The notes: generated by a model not told the origin, from the letters alone. 64,000 bases of DNA from Cristatella mucedo (GCA_009760855.2 WPIO01000007.1:10186501-10250500); one strand, 5' to 3'. Shown: positions 1 through 41,671, counted from the stretch's first letter. A program made the numbers and translations.

Positions 1-306
1 CTAAAATGGCGTTCGTGCGGAGCCCCTTTCAGTGATGCAGCCGACCAGTTCCAGACTCTCGAGGCGGAGCCTTTGTAATGACCCTCCGACACAGGAATCG
101 CTTGAGCGGTTACTTAATAAAGAAAATTATTTATGAAGGAGACTAAACAGATCTTAGAACACTCGCTTGCCCGGCGCTGCAGTACCAAGCTGAGTAAGTG
201 AAAACTCTTCCCATAAAGCACGAAATAGCGGTCCCTCAGTAATTGCTTGGAACCATGGCTTCCTGTTGACCACGATTGATAGAATACAAAAATGTCTCCA
301 CTGTAA

Positions 307-450
307 AAGTCAAGAAAATACTTTTATAACTGGTACAATTGAATGTTTGCTTACAGTACCTTTCAAAAGACAAGTGTGTTGGAAACTGGATCTGAATTTC
401 TGACGAATTAAACGTAAAAGAAATGACTATGCAAACCATAACTAACTTCC
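307..450 (+). repeat. R480 repeat, 5' part
   Basis: It starts AAGTCAAGAAAATACTTTTA and matches the first 150 bp of the other R480 copies (GTACCTTTCAAAAGACAAGT, GACTATGCAAACCATAACTA). The 3' two-thirds are missing. Confidence 0.7.
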
Positions 451-577
451 TTAATAACTACATCATTATACCTAAATAACTAAAATCCTTTCAAAAAAGC
501 GAAACGGCGGACCCTCGTTAATTGCTCACAACCACGGCTTACTGTTGACAGCCGATTTATTTTATAAAAAGTATCTA

Positions 578-1000
578 TTTTAATGATATTTCGAGCGCAC
601 TCAGTAAATACTTTTTATTGTTGTCTGATTCGTAACGGCGCTCAAATGAGAGTGCTGCGCTTACAACGCCTCTAGCACTCAGCCGCAAAGGCCGATTCAA
701 GGAAAGAACGCTGATTTGAAGGAAAAACAGTGCTCGCCGCTTTTTAAGCTGTGAGGACAGAAAAATACACTTAAACGTGATTTCCGGCTGCTCCCACCCG
801 GTGTCGTAGTTTGGCCTCCTGAAGAATTTCTGGTCTCGGGCCCTTGGTCCATGGAACTTATTTCGAATTGCTAGCGCGCCATTGCAAGGTCTCCATTGGC
901 TTTCCGTTGAATTTTGAATTGCAATCATGTCTTCTAGTCTATAAATTTCAAGAGGGTCCAGCTCACTCTCATCAAGATTGAGCTCGATTGAGCACTCCAA
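578..1000 (-). CDS. Hypothetical protein frame, 141 residues
   Basis: An ATG-started frame beginning MECSIELNLDESELDPLEIY is open for 141 codons. The first 80 residues are hydrophilic and mixed in composition and look plausible as protein; the rest is less convincing. No domain is recognised. It lies next to LINE-B and SINE-A debris (1014-1240) and could be chance or an unrecognised element frame. Confidence 0.22.
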
Positions 1001-1013
1001 ATTGTCCAGGCCT

Positions 1014-1120
1014 CTCAGATCGTTCAGCCGTGCCTCTAACTAGCCTCAAATCCTTCTGATACCGCGATTTTAGTTCGTACGCTCCAAATGCCTGAAAAAT
1101 GGTAACCTGACTTATCAGCT
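1014..1120 (+). mobile_element. LINE-B fragment
   Basis: It contains CCTCAAATCCTTCTGATACC and TTAGTTCGTACGCTCCAAAT, matching the LINE-B 3' coding end at 7031-7090. It is only about 100 bp and abuts a minus-strand SINE-A piece. Confidence 0.65.
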
Positions 1121-1240
1121 CCTTCATTAAGCGGGGAAGAACCTTTACGGCTATCACAGCCCCTTACAATTGGCAATAAAGGATCGCTCACTGCAGGACC
1201 CAAACCAGCGACCTGGGTCGTAAAGAGCACTCTACTTCCG
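1120..1240 (-). mobile_element. SINE-A fragment
   Basis: Plus-strand GAAGAACCTTTACGGCTATC, GGCAATAAAGGATCGCTCAC and ACCTGGGTCGTAAAGAGCAC are the complement of the SINE-A body and head. It abuts a LINE-B fragment. Confidence 0.65.
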
Positions 1241-1249
1241 GGGATAAGG

Positions 1250-3260
1250 ACTCACTACTGAAAAATCGGGACTTGAAAAAATTTAATATGAAGCTATAAG
1301 CTCACATGCTCCTCATCCCTTGCATATGTTCGGTCCTAGCGATTTTTCCATTGCCTTTTGTGTGCGCTTATGCGTGCTCGTACCGTGCATGTTACTATCG
1401 ACCGAATGGCCGAGCTCCCTTTATAGCGTATACAAAATGTCGAGAAAGTAATTAAGTTCTCTGATGGCGCTGCAAAAAATTATTAATATTATTATTACAT
1501 CCATTGGTTTCAGTAGAAAATGCCCCGGGTCGCTGACAGCGACGCCGTCCACAGCCGTTCTTCATCCGCACCACCGCTGAACTCTGAAATTACCAGATTA
1601 GGCCGGCAAGGGCTTGCAGACCTTGATGACTGATCGTAGAAAACTTCTTCGGGAGGCTATTCTATGAGCTTTGAGACTTCACCTCGTAAGGCATCAATGG
1701 AAGATGGACCCGGCCCCAAAAATGTAATGCTCATATCCTAAAGATGAATCCATTAGGAGAAAAACAAATGACGCGTACACAATCGGCTGCTTATTTGCAC
1801 CGTGCCGCGACATTTTCTTTGAAAGGATGTATGACCACTTCTGTGCCTGAAAGCATACGAAAGCCCAAAACCAGTTGCATATTTCCCTAGCCTTGCAATA
1901 CTGCTAGGGATATGAAGACTTACGCCACAAATTTACCTCTGGCAAACCGAGGCTGATCGGCATCTGTCACGTTATGCACACAGTTGCTGCCGACAGGCCA
2001 AAACTGCCTCCAACAGGTAGAACCTGCCTCTGACAAGTAGAATCCGGTTCTTCTAGCCAAGAAACGACTGCTCTGCTTCGTGACGCTTGTTAAGGTGCTG
2101 ACAAGCGCGGTAAGTTTTTGGAAAAGTAGAGAAAACATGCAACCTTTTCTGTCCGGTCATGTGAATGCATTTTTTAAGTATCCTGTGCATAGTAAAGTTT
2201 TTAGGGAACACTCAAATGAGCATACGCTAGATCGTTGTGTCGAACATTCTAACGATTGGAGAAACTTTCGGCTTGCACGTGTGATGCGATAGTCGGTGTG
2301 GGCTACGGATGACTAAGGCACAGCTAAGGGCGAAAATTGACGCTTATTTGCTATTCGAGAGAAGCAAAGATGGCGGTGAGTGAGGGTAAGAGTAAGTGTG
2401 TGCAAGTAAAGGGATAAGCCTCAGAAAAGATAAGTGTCACTTCGGTTGAGGAAACGCGGGTGGGAGAGTGAAAAAGACCGAGGTCAAGGAAATACGATGT
2501 AGCTAGCTGTAGCCCCAAGCTAATCCTCGTGGAATCATTCCCCCTATGTCTACCTAAGCACTCACCCGAAGCAGCTCCAAATAGGCCAGCACTCGTTCTG
2601 TGCGAAGCAGCCGGTGGAGCTACAGATATGTGGCAGCAGAAACTGAATAAAAGTTGATCGGGCTGCCACAGCCGACTTTCCCATCGCCTGCTTGCGACCT
2701 AACCTCAGCACTAATAGTTATCACTCGATATCCTTGTAGCAACAGAAGCGGCGCCATTATCGCGAGGACGGCAGCCCCAACGTTTCGTTCGCTAATGGAT
2801 AAGCGAGCAGCGAAATCACGCTCTCGGAGAATGTCAGCTCCGCAAACATTCGATATCGTAGTACTCGCCACGGCCCTCGATAGTTGGCTCGGCTCCATCA
2901 GCGTCGTGCTCACGCTGGCGACTCGCAATCAGTGCGTATCCTCACTCTGCTGCATCTTTTCCCCAAGCACGTGACCTGACGTCCGTGGACTGCTCTCGGA
3001 AGAAAGGAAACCTTTTCTGGCCGATAAACCAGATGGCTGGGGCTTTTAGGTGTCCAATGTCCACTCAGAACTGGAAGGAAAAGTGCATCTGTGCATCTCC
3101 GTCTGAGTACGAGCCCACTACGCCATGCTGCCTATGCAGGCTTCGGCGGTTTGTATTGTGCCTTGGGAAAAACTTTCGATCGCGCCAAGTCTGGTACTGT
3201 GGAAGCGGACCGTTCGAGAGTGAAGGGACCCGTAGAGCAAGTAGTTCACCGAAACATAAT
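1250..3260. other. No recognisable gene
   Basis: Unique-looking sequence. Two overlapping frames on opposite strands at 2620-2974 have no recognisable domain. Confidence 0.5.
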
Positions 3261-3265
3261 ATACA

Positions 3266-3525
<260 letters not shown>

Positions 3526-3589
3526 GATGCTGCTTAGCTTGAATAAGCTTGGCTTCTATTAAATGAAAAAATAAAGCGGTAAGCTGAGT

Positions 3590-3895
3590 ACTAGACTGTG
3601 GAACTCGCTTCCACAATTCTTACTCAACGACAACTACTCTCCAACTGCCGACTATGGCACATCTTTTTCAGCGGTCCTGAACTGCTACTTCTATGCTACT
3701 CACTACCTCAACTGCTCTCCTGACTCTGCTATGCTTCCCACTTTCTCTTTGTTGCGTGAAACGAAGTCTGTTGGCTACCGAATGCGTACCGAAAGCCACT
3801 TAGGCTGTGAGTGGGCTAAACAAAACTCTCCTGCGTAACACCCACATGGTCTTTATGACTTTGTGGAGTTACAGACGGAGATACATTACATTAGA
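3590..3895 (+). mobile_element. LINE-A 3' fragment
   Basis: This fragment is closely similar to the 3' part of the copy at 39880-40410, sharing AGACTGTGGAACTCGCTTCC and the end GACGGAGATACATTACATTA. It is 5'-truncated and non-coding through decay. A 5' part of the same family follows at 4008. Confidence 0.85.
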
Positions 3896-4007
3896 ATATA
3901 GCTGACCAGAATACTAACAGAGAGCTGAGTTGAATATAAGCACTGAGTATAGCTTTATACAATCACAGAGCTGGGCTGAGCTAACTGTAAGCACTTAGCT
4001 TTCTTTT

Positions 4008-6215
4008 CCCCATGCTAGAGAGTGGCCTCGGGCGACTGCTAGCGCTGTGTGGACCTTTACATGCTTTTTTCTTGATACATTTGAGTATTCCGCTGACATC
4101 TTCGCTGCGATTGTTCACGAGCTGTCCTTGGATATGCTGCTCAAAACAGGACCTGGTTAGCAAGGAGCGATGTCGCCATTAGTCAATACCTACCGGCGGA
4201 ATTTCTTCGGCCTGTCAGTAAGAACCTCCCTGCATCCTTCATTCGACCTATCAACAGCTCGGCTAGCAAACCTACTTCCCTGTGTGTAAAGCGCTCATTA
4301 GCACTAACTGCGGTAGTAGATCACTCGCCGAGCCTCAGCCTGTTGTGAAAAGTCGATCGGCGGCCGCCACTAAGATACAATTTAAATTCGAAGGGGCCGC
4401 GTCTGCCTGGCCGGATAAAGAGCAACTGAAAAGCAAGACAATTATTCGGCTGAGTAGTTGTTGAACGGCCTCTTAAATTCTAATTGCTAACGTCCGCTCG
4501 CTAAAATCCAAGGTTTTACTTACCCGCAAGCAGGCTGTCCAGGAGAACCTAGATGCATTTCTGCTGACCAAAATAAAGATGGCACCCTGCTCTGGTAGCT
4601 GTATATCTGTTACCCCACCCGGATTTTTCAGTTCATGCAATCTGACAAGGTCGGTGGCGAGGTTGCTATTGTTGTTCGTGAATCGTTAGGCCGTAAGACG
4701 TGTAGTTTTTCGTAAGGGCCATCGTTTGAATCAGCTGCAATCAGTTCCTCATCAAAGAAAGGGCCTCATGTTTTGATTTACCGACCTCCTTCTGGCTATC
4801 TAACCTTGTGTATGGAGCTTTTGGAGTTCCCCACTAAAATATTTGTCCGACAGACCATTAAAGATTGCAGAAGACTATAGCATTCTCTACGACAACTCTA
4901 GCAACAGTCCCCTCATTTCTTGACTGTCTGGAGAACTTTGGTTTGGTCCAGCACGCCAACCGCACCACTCACGCCAGTCGCCACTTCCTGGATCTCGCTA
5001 TCGCGAAGGATGTCTGCCCCACTGACCTTGTTGTTTGCCGGCTGACCCATTAGGATGATTGCTCGGTCTCGCTTAACATTCCTGCTCAGTTGTAAGTGCA
5101 GGGTAACGTCGAGTTCGTCCAGCGACGAAACTTAAAAAGTATTGACCAAAACAAATTTTTGAAATCTGTATTTGAGGCCGGTAATCTTGATCCTCACCAG
5201 ACTCGACCAACAGTCTCAAAACCCGCAATGATGTAGTGAAAAAAGACAGTCTATATATAGTGCACTTGACGAGCGTGCTCCTGTACATTCATTCTGTCCG
5301 TGTACGGAGTCCTGGAGACTCCTAACTCAACTTACGAAAAACCTGCAACAGATTTGCCGCGCTAAGCGCACGCTTGAACGCCACTTTAAGAAGTCTTGAT
5401 CAGACGAAGAACTAGTCAATATCAAAGAGCCTTCGAGTCAACACCAGGAAGCTTAGAAAAGCCAGGGCGTCTTTTTTCACTCGAAAACTGAAGCCTTGCC
5501 GGTCAGACGAAAGGCATGTTTATTACTTTGTAAACAATTTGCTGGCCAATTCTGAGAGGTCTCACTCCCCAGATATTAACTGCTCGGTCAAAATTGTTTT
5601 CTGATTTCTTCATTAAAAATTTGTGCACGTTCGTGCCTCCATACAGCCCCCTCCGACTAAGGCAATTGTTAAATCGCAACATGACCTTTCTAAAAATATT
5701 TTCCAATATTTTTGCGCGCGATGTGGCTACCTTAATAAGGTCTAGTAAAAAAGAGCTCGTCTTCTGAAGACCCTATACCATCATCTCCGTGGTCTTTACT
5801 GGCAGACTAACTTAGCCAAGCTATAACCGAGGTTTGTAATGCTTCTCTGGAAAAAGGGGTCGTATATAGGTCCTTCAAATTGGCCATTGTTAGACCATTA
5901 CCTAAAAAGCCAGGATTAGATTCAGAGGTTCTTGCAAACTACCGCCCAATATCTCTTCTTTCATTTTTCGAAGATTCTTGAAAAATTGTCACCAAATTGC
6001 TGGAAAGAATAAATTTTCGAAAAAAACTTAATCGGCTTCAAGCGGCAGCATTTCATTGAGACTTCTCTCCTCCGTTTAACCTTTGACATCTTATACAGCA
6101 ATGATGATGGGAATATCACTGCTGCAACGCTGCTAAATCTATCAGCTGCCTCCCACGCTATTGATTGATATCCTACTCGAATGATTAAGAACAACGATCG
6201 GTCTGGCAGACGAGG
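4008..6215 (+). mobile_element. LINE-A 5' portion (leader, endonuclease, start of RT)
   Basis: It starts with the LINE-A leader (CATGCTAGAGAGTGGCC). Endonuclease-like sequence follows around 4490-4850 and reverse-transcriptase N-terminal sequence around 5730-6200 (VRPLPKKPGLD-like, then LSAASHAIDH-like). Many stops and frameshifts break it. It ends abruptly where a SINE-B copy begins at 6229. Confidence 0.75.
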
Positions 6216-6228
6216 CATGAATTTTTGT

Positions 6229-6370
6229 AATTCATTTATATAGCGCCCCAAGAGAACTTAGTCTCTATTCAGGCACTTCACATATGCCTCGGGACTCGAG
6301 CCCACGACCTCAGTCAGACTTTGGTTGGGAGCGAGCACATTGACCGTTAGACCAAACCAGCTCGGCGAAG
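6229..6370 (-). mobile_element. SINE-B
   Basis: Complement of SINE-B: TATAGCGCCCCAAGAGAACT, CACTTCACATATGCCTCGGG, and TGACCGTTAGACCAAACCAG. It marks the right edge of the LINE-A 5' portion. Confidence 0.85.
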
Positions 6371-6549
6371 TGTTACTGCAGCTCCGGTGGCGGCAGATCT
6401 TGGAAGTATTGCGGAGGCACCAGCGTGGACGTGAGCGACAAAGGAGACGCAGTTTTTCTAAATCCGTGGATATATGAGAGCCCGATGAATCAAAGAGGCT
6501 ACGTCGGGAAAGATGTAACGTACATTAGTGGCCTGACGTCGCTGACAGT

Positions 6550-7395
6550 GCTGCCTCAATGGCTTAACTATCTGGATGTCATTCTCCAAAGTGACCTTTC
6601 GTTTGACGATCGTATCAGATCCACGATCAAGGTAAGGTATCAACATAAGGTATCAACATAACATTGATAGAATTTAGACCTGTTTAGACAGAGATACCAC
6701 ATTTAAGTTTTTCCATGCATTTGTGACATCCCGTCTTGACTTCTGTAACTCACTGCTTGCTGGTTTACCGACCTGTGCAATCAGGCGCTTGCAGCTGGTA
6801 CAAAACTTGGCAGCTAGACTAGTCTGTCGCGAACGTTGCAGTTGCCACATCACACCACTTATCGCCGACCTTCACTGGCTCCCAGTCGAGCAACGCATCG
6901 ACTTCAAGGTTTTGGCACTCGCTTTTAGGTTCCTTCATTATTTGGCTCCAACCTACCAATCAGATCTACTGCCCCACCAGGCCAAGCATCGTACCACCGC
7001 TTTTCGGAACCTGATTGTTTGCCTATACCTCGTATCAACCTCAAATCCTTTGGAGACCGTGCCTTTAGTTCGTACGCTCCCAACGCCTGAAACTCACTCC
7101 CGACTTTCGTCACATTTCCTGACTTGACCGCATTAAAAAAACGCACCTACTTACGGCAGCATTTGGTGGGTCCCTGTGATTCGTCCTTTACGTGCTGGTT
7201 CGTGCTGACACTGCTTACTGCCACTAACCATACTTGCATGCTGCTGACTCTGTGTGTATGTCACCCCTAACTACGTTATTCGTGTTGTTTATCAAGCGTG
7301 ATATTTCCACTCACCATTCGATCGTATTTCCTTTGCAGCAAATGTAAGCGCCTAGAAAGAGATTGTAATGTAATGTAATGAGATTGAGTCATCTT
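6550..7395 (+). mobile_element. LINE-B 3' portion (RT thumb to tail)
   Basis: The translation shows LDVILQSDLSFDDRIRSTIK, then [32 protein letters not shown] and [17 protein letters not shown], the conserved C-terminal part of CR1/L2-type LINE proteins. The 3' UTR follows and ends GAGATTGAGTCATCTTAAGG, CGCTTTATCAAGTG, TTATTATTAT near 7430. Frames are broken. Confidence 0.88.
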
Positions 7396-7439
7396 AAGGC
7401 GCTTTATCAAGTGTTATTATTATGGACAAGAACTGTAGG

Positions 7440-8220
7440 ACTAGAATTCTTCTTTCGAGACGTCATGCCCCGACAAGGCTGGCAATAGCATTGTAAATCC
7501 AATAATCGTCTTTTGACGATTATTTCAGAGAAAGCTGATAATTGAACCCGAGGGCCATAACCTCCATGTTATCTATTTTTGGATGAGTAACAGTACCAGA
7601 TAGCCATAGTAATTCTCGGGAAAACTTCCTATGTCCACTCCAAGACGTCAGCAGAAAGGTGCCTGAAAATGTAGCGACTTACCTGAAAAGTAGCTAGACA
7701 TGATATTTATTCGTTCCTGTACCTGCATTCAGTGTGCCCAAACGAGGCTGCAATTTTTTTCTTGCAGTTGGCCGTGGAAATGTTAACAGCATCCAGTGAT
7801 CTGAGACAGCTATATGTGAACTAGTACTTTTTCCAAGCACTTACTAGGACGAAAAGTGCAACCTATCATGACGGGTTTTAGAGGTAACTCGTGGTAGTTG
7901 CTCTTCTGCAGACGTCTAGCCTAGCATAACTCACAGAGCTATGCCACAATGAAGTAGCTCCTTCAGAGAGGCTCACTCGGTCGGTTAGAATAAGAAGCGA
8001 CATTGGAGCCGATAACTTAACAAGCTCTCAGGTCAGACACTGCCTGAGCATCTAGATGCCCGGTAGCACCCTAGATGCCCGGTAGCACCACTTTATTTAA
8101 TTTAAACAAAGTACCAGAGAAAAATGTTCGACTTCATCACGTCTGCAGCAACAGTCCCCCTAACGCAAGCAACAAGTTGTGTCGTAATTAAAAGTCACGG
8201 CCAATGACCAAGGCTGCTCT
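7440..8220. other. No recognisable gene
   Basis: Apart from a 19-bp tandem duplication at 8050-8090 nothing is identified. It would be the 3' side of the membrane-protein frame at 8231-8662. Confidence 0.5.
8050..8090. repeat. 19-bp tandem duplication
   Basis: CTAGATGCCCGGTAGCACC occurs twice in a row, with no change between units. Confidence 0.9.
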
Positions 8221-8230
8221 GCTTGCCAAG

Positions 8231-8662
8231 CTAGTGATCAAGGACAAAGACGGCGAAGAACCAGGCGATTCCGGCCAAGGAAGATAAAGCGTACCTTGCA
8301 ATGAGGGCTCTCTTGGTAACACAACCAAGCGACCCTTTCAGAAACCATACTATGCTCACAGTATATCTAGCTATACTGAAAAGCTGCATTGCAAGTAAAA
8401 AGAAAATAAAGCCAATCAATACAGTGAACAGTCGCAACTCTTCAGTAATAAGTCCTGCTCTTGTCTTTGTCGGTAGTAAAGTAAGGCCAGCCTGAGGAGC
8501 GTTTGGTCTGCAAGTGAGCTGCCCTAGGCGACACATCATCGTCGCTGCAAACAGTCCATACAGCATGCACAGAGTAGGCGATAAGCCAACTAGATGTGTG
8601 CTGGCCATGACATCCAAGGTTGTGCCATAGCCAGCAGCAAGCACACCATCCAATGCCATCAC
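8231..8662 (-). CDS. Unrecognised multipass membrane protein frame (possible last exon)
   Basis: This open frame of about 143 residues ends with VFVLDH and a stop. It has three hydrophobic stretches, near residues 23-44, 77-107 and 120-141, separated by short basic segments, as in a small multipass membrane protein. The frame may begin at an intron border (TTTGCATAG just upstream), so it could be the last exon of a gene whose earlier exons I did not find. It lies 3.3 kb downstream of SEH1 exon 10 on the same strand. I do not recognise the family and it may be spurious. No known transposable element overlaps it. Confidence 0.35.
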   Translation of the reverse strand: MMALDGVLAAGYGTTLDVMASTHLVGLSPTLCMLYGLFAATMMCRLGQLTCRPNAPQAGLTLLPTKTRAGLITEELRLFTVLIGFIFFLLAMQLFSIARYTVSIVWFLKGSLGCVTKRALIARYALSSLAGIAWFFAVFVLDH

Positions 8663-9714
8663 TATGCAAAGCCTAGCAGGTTTCCGAGGTAAAGCAGGGG
8701 AATGCTGATGGGTGAGTGGGTTGCTGCTCCTTCAATTCACAGAGCAGAACGATTGCATATCGCTAAGCTGTAAGGACTAACTACTTGGCAGTGTAAAGAA
8801 AAACTAGTAGGTGCTTGCAAAAAGTAATCAAGGTAGGAGATGATTGAAATGGCAGAAGCAAGGAAACAAAGCAGATGATGCTGAATTTGTATGGCCATCA
8901 TTGCTCACAAATCAGGCAAGATAAAAACATCAAAACGTCGATAACCACTTAATTAGACGAAACGAGCTGCAACAACGGGCCAAAGCCATGCAACAGTGCA
9001 CAATGCAGTGACCTGCTAAAAGCCGGTCGCTTCAATAGCAAGCACTTGTGACATTAGCCTCAGGACACTATAAGCAGCACGGCTGTCTGCTAACATGACT
9101 AAGTTCAAGCATCTGTTTTAGGATGGTGCACTGGTTCCGAACAGCACCGTCAGCAGGAAAGAGGCACTACTACCAGAGCTTTATTCATATGCTGACACGG
9201 ATCGCTTAAACTCAGGCACGGACCTAAAAGCAAACGAAGCCAGACATCGGCAAAAACAAACCGGTGCCAAAACAAAAAGCTCGGGTGGAATTAATAAGCA
9301 ACAGCTCTTGCTAAACAGAAAAAAGAGGGTAATGAGCAAGGTGCACACGCTGAGGTGCAATGGTGATTATCTTAGAAGAGCTATTAGCAGACGGCAGAGC
9401 ATTCGCAGGTGTAGCAAAATCGCACAGATTAATGTAGAGGAGGGGAAGCGTACGAAGCAAAAGCACACTGCCACACTGTGAGATTACTTGTAGGCTGGCC
9501 GAGCTAGTACAAAGCTGTAATGCATGACTACCATCCCCGAAAGCTGCTTTTAGCATAGCAACCCCCCACCCCCAGCAAGCCCTTAAGCAGTACAAGAGCT
9601 AAGTGGTATCGATTTTTAACAAAGTGATGTTTGGTATGCTTCGGAATAGCTTTTCAGCACCATTATTTCAAAAAGACCAGCCAGCAGTAAAACTCAGCCA
9701 TCCACAGGCTATGT

Positions 9715-9800
9715 GCTGTCTCGGTAGCCTAGTGATCAGCATCATGCATTACACACTGACACTATTACACAGTCCTGGGTTTGAATCATATTGTAGTGGG
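9715..9800 (+). mobile_element. tRNA-like relic (decayed SINE head)
   Basis: The A-box-like GGTAGCCTAGTGATCAGCAT and the B-box-like GGGTTTGAATC are spaced about 50 bp apart, but stems do not pair well. It is probably an old SINE of a further family. Confidence 0.4.
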
Positions 9801-9879
9801 ACTTTTCTGTGTTCAATCTATGCCAGCCATATCCGGATGCTTTGCCATGCTAGCATGACACCTGGACTGCCCCCAGGTC

Positions 9880-10026
9880 TTGACTCGGAAGGTAAGGTGC
9901 TTGCTCTTCACGACTCGGGACGTGAGTTCGATTCCAGCTCGCCCACAGCTAGTTGTGGTGATAGCCATAAAGGCTCTTCTGCCGTTACATAATGAGGCTG
10001 TTAAATCAGCTGGGCTTATTATTTTA
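9880..10026 (+). mobile_element. SINE-A, diverged
   Basis: It keeps GGTAAGGTGCTTGCTCTTCA, the B-box-like GAGTTCGATTCC, and ATAGCCATAAAGGCTCTTCT with GAGGCTGTTAAATCAGCTGG. The 5' end is decayed. Confidence 0.8.
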
Positions 10027-11364
10027 TGACAGCAACCCGAAGGGTGATGCAAAAAAATGTATCTTACCCTGTGAATGATGTAAGGTTTACCTTAATCCAC
10101 AGGCCATTGAGATCAAATAAAGTATAACAGGTTACACAATTCAGGCACTAAACTCGTTTTGTGACGTAGTGTGGAACTTGGCTGGAGGACAGTCAGTTTC
10201 ACTAGGATCGAATGGACTTCGTTAAAACGATAATAGGTTAATATACTAGCTATGTAAATGAAGCTGGCTACCATGCAGTAGTTCTGCACTGCGCCCGAAA
10301 AAAGAATCTAAGGTTCATACAACGCAATGTTCGGCCCATTAATTAACATTGACTTCACCGTCTGTGGGTGGCTGGGTTTGTTGAGGCAGATATCGCTGAA
10401 TAAAGTTGGTACAAGCTCTTAAGTTACGCCTTAACGACTTGCAAGTTCATCTACAGTTACACCAGCTCTGATATAGGAACCCAGGATGGCATACAACCAC
10501 CTAAATTAATGTGGTCCAAGTGATTGTTATGACCAATTCACCCCTTTCTACTGAAGCATATCCTGTTTCCAGCATTGGAAGATGCTTCAGATCAGACGAT
10601 ATCATAACTGAAGTATGCAGAAACAGCCAGCCCTTTAATGATGTATTGGGCTGGTTTGACATAATCTCCTTCAATGATGCCAGTCAAGAAGCAAAAAGAC
10701 ACCTATTGCACATGTGGAGGTACTCCACAATCAGTAACAGAAAGAACCGATTCCGTGAGAGCAAATGTCAGAACTAACGGCAACAGCTGAGCATGGTCAG
10801 CCGCACGGGTGATCGCTTAAGAACAACGCACATACAACATCCAGAAACGTCATTACAGACGGGATTTTACTGCATACACAGCAAGTTTGTGCGGCGATAT
10901 GGTGAGCCAAGTTTTGAGTCAGGCCAAGTCGGCAAAGTGGTGTCTCAAATACTGGAATAGCAGAAATTGAAGTGGGTGTTGCACTCAGTTTGTAAGCAAG
11001 CTATCTAATAAGCTCCCGGATGGACCAAGCACTCAACAACAGAAAGCGCCTACCCGCCTAACGCAATCGATACAGCTCCATATCGTAAGAGCTCCACCAT
11101 ACCACGCCTCAGTCACTGCTGCCTCGACAACTTACGATGCACAAGACTTGGAAGCGAACATGACATGGCCGTGCTCTACTGACTCTTCTCGATGTACTCG
11201 GACTGCACTCGGTATGCATTGCCCATAATAATTTAGTGGGTTTAATAACCATTGAAATGAAAAACGTGGTGCACTAACTTATCATTATACTTAGCATATA
11301 TTCCTCAACCTTATACAATGCCACTTAATCCGTGTGGTCAAGTGCAAGCAGTCGTCATGAAGCT

Positions 11365-11490
11365 TTGATTTGACAGCTTCATTTGTATAGTGGCAGAAGA
11401 GCCTTAACTACTATCACTACAGCTTGCCCCTGGCAATAAAGGATCGCCCGCTACAAGATTCGAACCAATGAATGACCTCACTCTCACGTC
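11365..11490 (-). mobile_element. SINE-A fragment
   Basis: Complement of SINE-A: GAAGAGCCTTAACTACTATC, GGCAATAAAGGATCGCCCGC and GATTCGAACCAATGAATGAC. It is diverged. Confidence 0.7.
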
Positions 11491-12014
11491 AGGAATGATC
11501 TTTGTTGCACGCCTCCATGCGGCAACCCCACACAGGTACCATTGGAGTTTCTCCCAATAAGACTGGTTGAGAAACAAAACCCATCCATCATGCAGGCTGC
11601 AGCATGAGTGACTAAAAAAAACGCACTTGATAACGCCATACCCCACTGTTAGCAAATTCGACCGAGCCAAGATTAAATACCTGGATATTGGCTTGTCAAC
11701 ATTGAAGCAAAATCAGAACATGGCTGATTTCCCTAGCAGAATATTGGACTGCTCAAAACAGCAATCAAGCCCATGGTGTATTTATTTGCAAACAGCTGTC
11801 TGGAGAATTGAACTGGTATAAAACACAGTGTGCCCTTAGCAGCAGTGACAAAAATTTATAAGGCAACCCCTCACGACGATAGGTCTAAAAAAATACAGAT
11901 CATGGAAGTAAGCAAAACAATTCAAACTAATAAGCCACGATTCAAATTCTGCTTCTAAAACAGGTCAGCATGTGTGTTCACATTACTCAATACATTATTA
12001 CGAATTAAACTTAC

Positions 12015-41181
<29,167 letters not shown>

Positions 41182-41671
41182 TATAAAGACTATTCAGCCT
41201 GTAAGCCGGACCACCAGAACCGCGAAAACACAGCAAGGATTTGGCCAGCTACACGCAACCGGAAGCAAAACAGAAGCGCGCCATACTGAATGGCATGCAG
41301 CCAACATCTATGTACAAAAGCCCATTGACGGTGTACCCTAACCAAAGAACCCGATTCGAATATTGCGGTTTAAAAATATTCTGATTATTTAAATTCAGAA
41401 AACCTGTGTTCGCATTCACAGTCATAATTGTTAACCCTACCTACATGATTATATGTCATATCACGTTCATATTGCGCTGCTAACGATATATATGTATGTC
41501 AAGAATAACACGTATGCGTAAAACCTATTACGCTGAAGTACAGCTGGTAATTTTATTATTTCTGTGTGTAATAAAGTGCACATTACTACAGCGAGCGTAA
41601 CCACATTACCACGTTACCTTCACCTTGACTTTTGTCAAGGTCATACATAGCCATCGACTGCCGCTGCTGCT
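41182..41671. promoter_or_regulatory. Shared intergenic promoter region of SEH1 and TBCA
   Basis: Only about 490 bp lie between the two divergent start codons, so both promoters and 5' UTRs must fall here. An ETS/GABPA-type motif ACCGGAAGC is at 41258-41266, a common element of housekeeping bidirectional promoters. No TATA box is obvious next to either ATG. No transposable element is recognisable in this interval, unlike all flanking DNA. Confidence 0.6.

Larger units (their letters stand above)
8680..11990. other. Downstream side of SEH1; last exon expected here or nearby
   Basis: The final SEH1 exon should follow the donor at 12014, probably in this stretch, but I could not identify it. 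The rest holds the SINE pieces listed and otherwise unassigned sequence. Confidence 0.4.

Noticed and set aside
2620-2974. Overlapping frames of about 105 codons on both strands
   Set aside because: Neither shows a known domain, and two equally long opposing frames without family similarity are likely chance.
9603-9992. 129-codon plus-strand frame
   Set aside because: It runs through a tRNA-like relic and a SINE-A copy and has no domain similarity.
11404-11652. Last SEH1 exon following an acceptor near 11653
   Set aside because: TTTGCTAACAG followed by a short frame fits the phase, but the peptide does not resemble any Seh1 tail I know, and the candidate continues towards a SINE-A fragment. 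The evidence is too thin.
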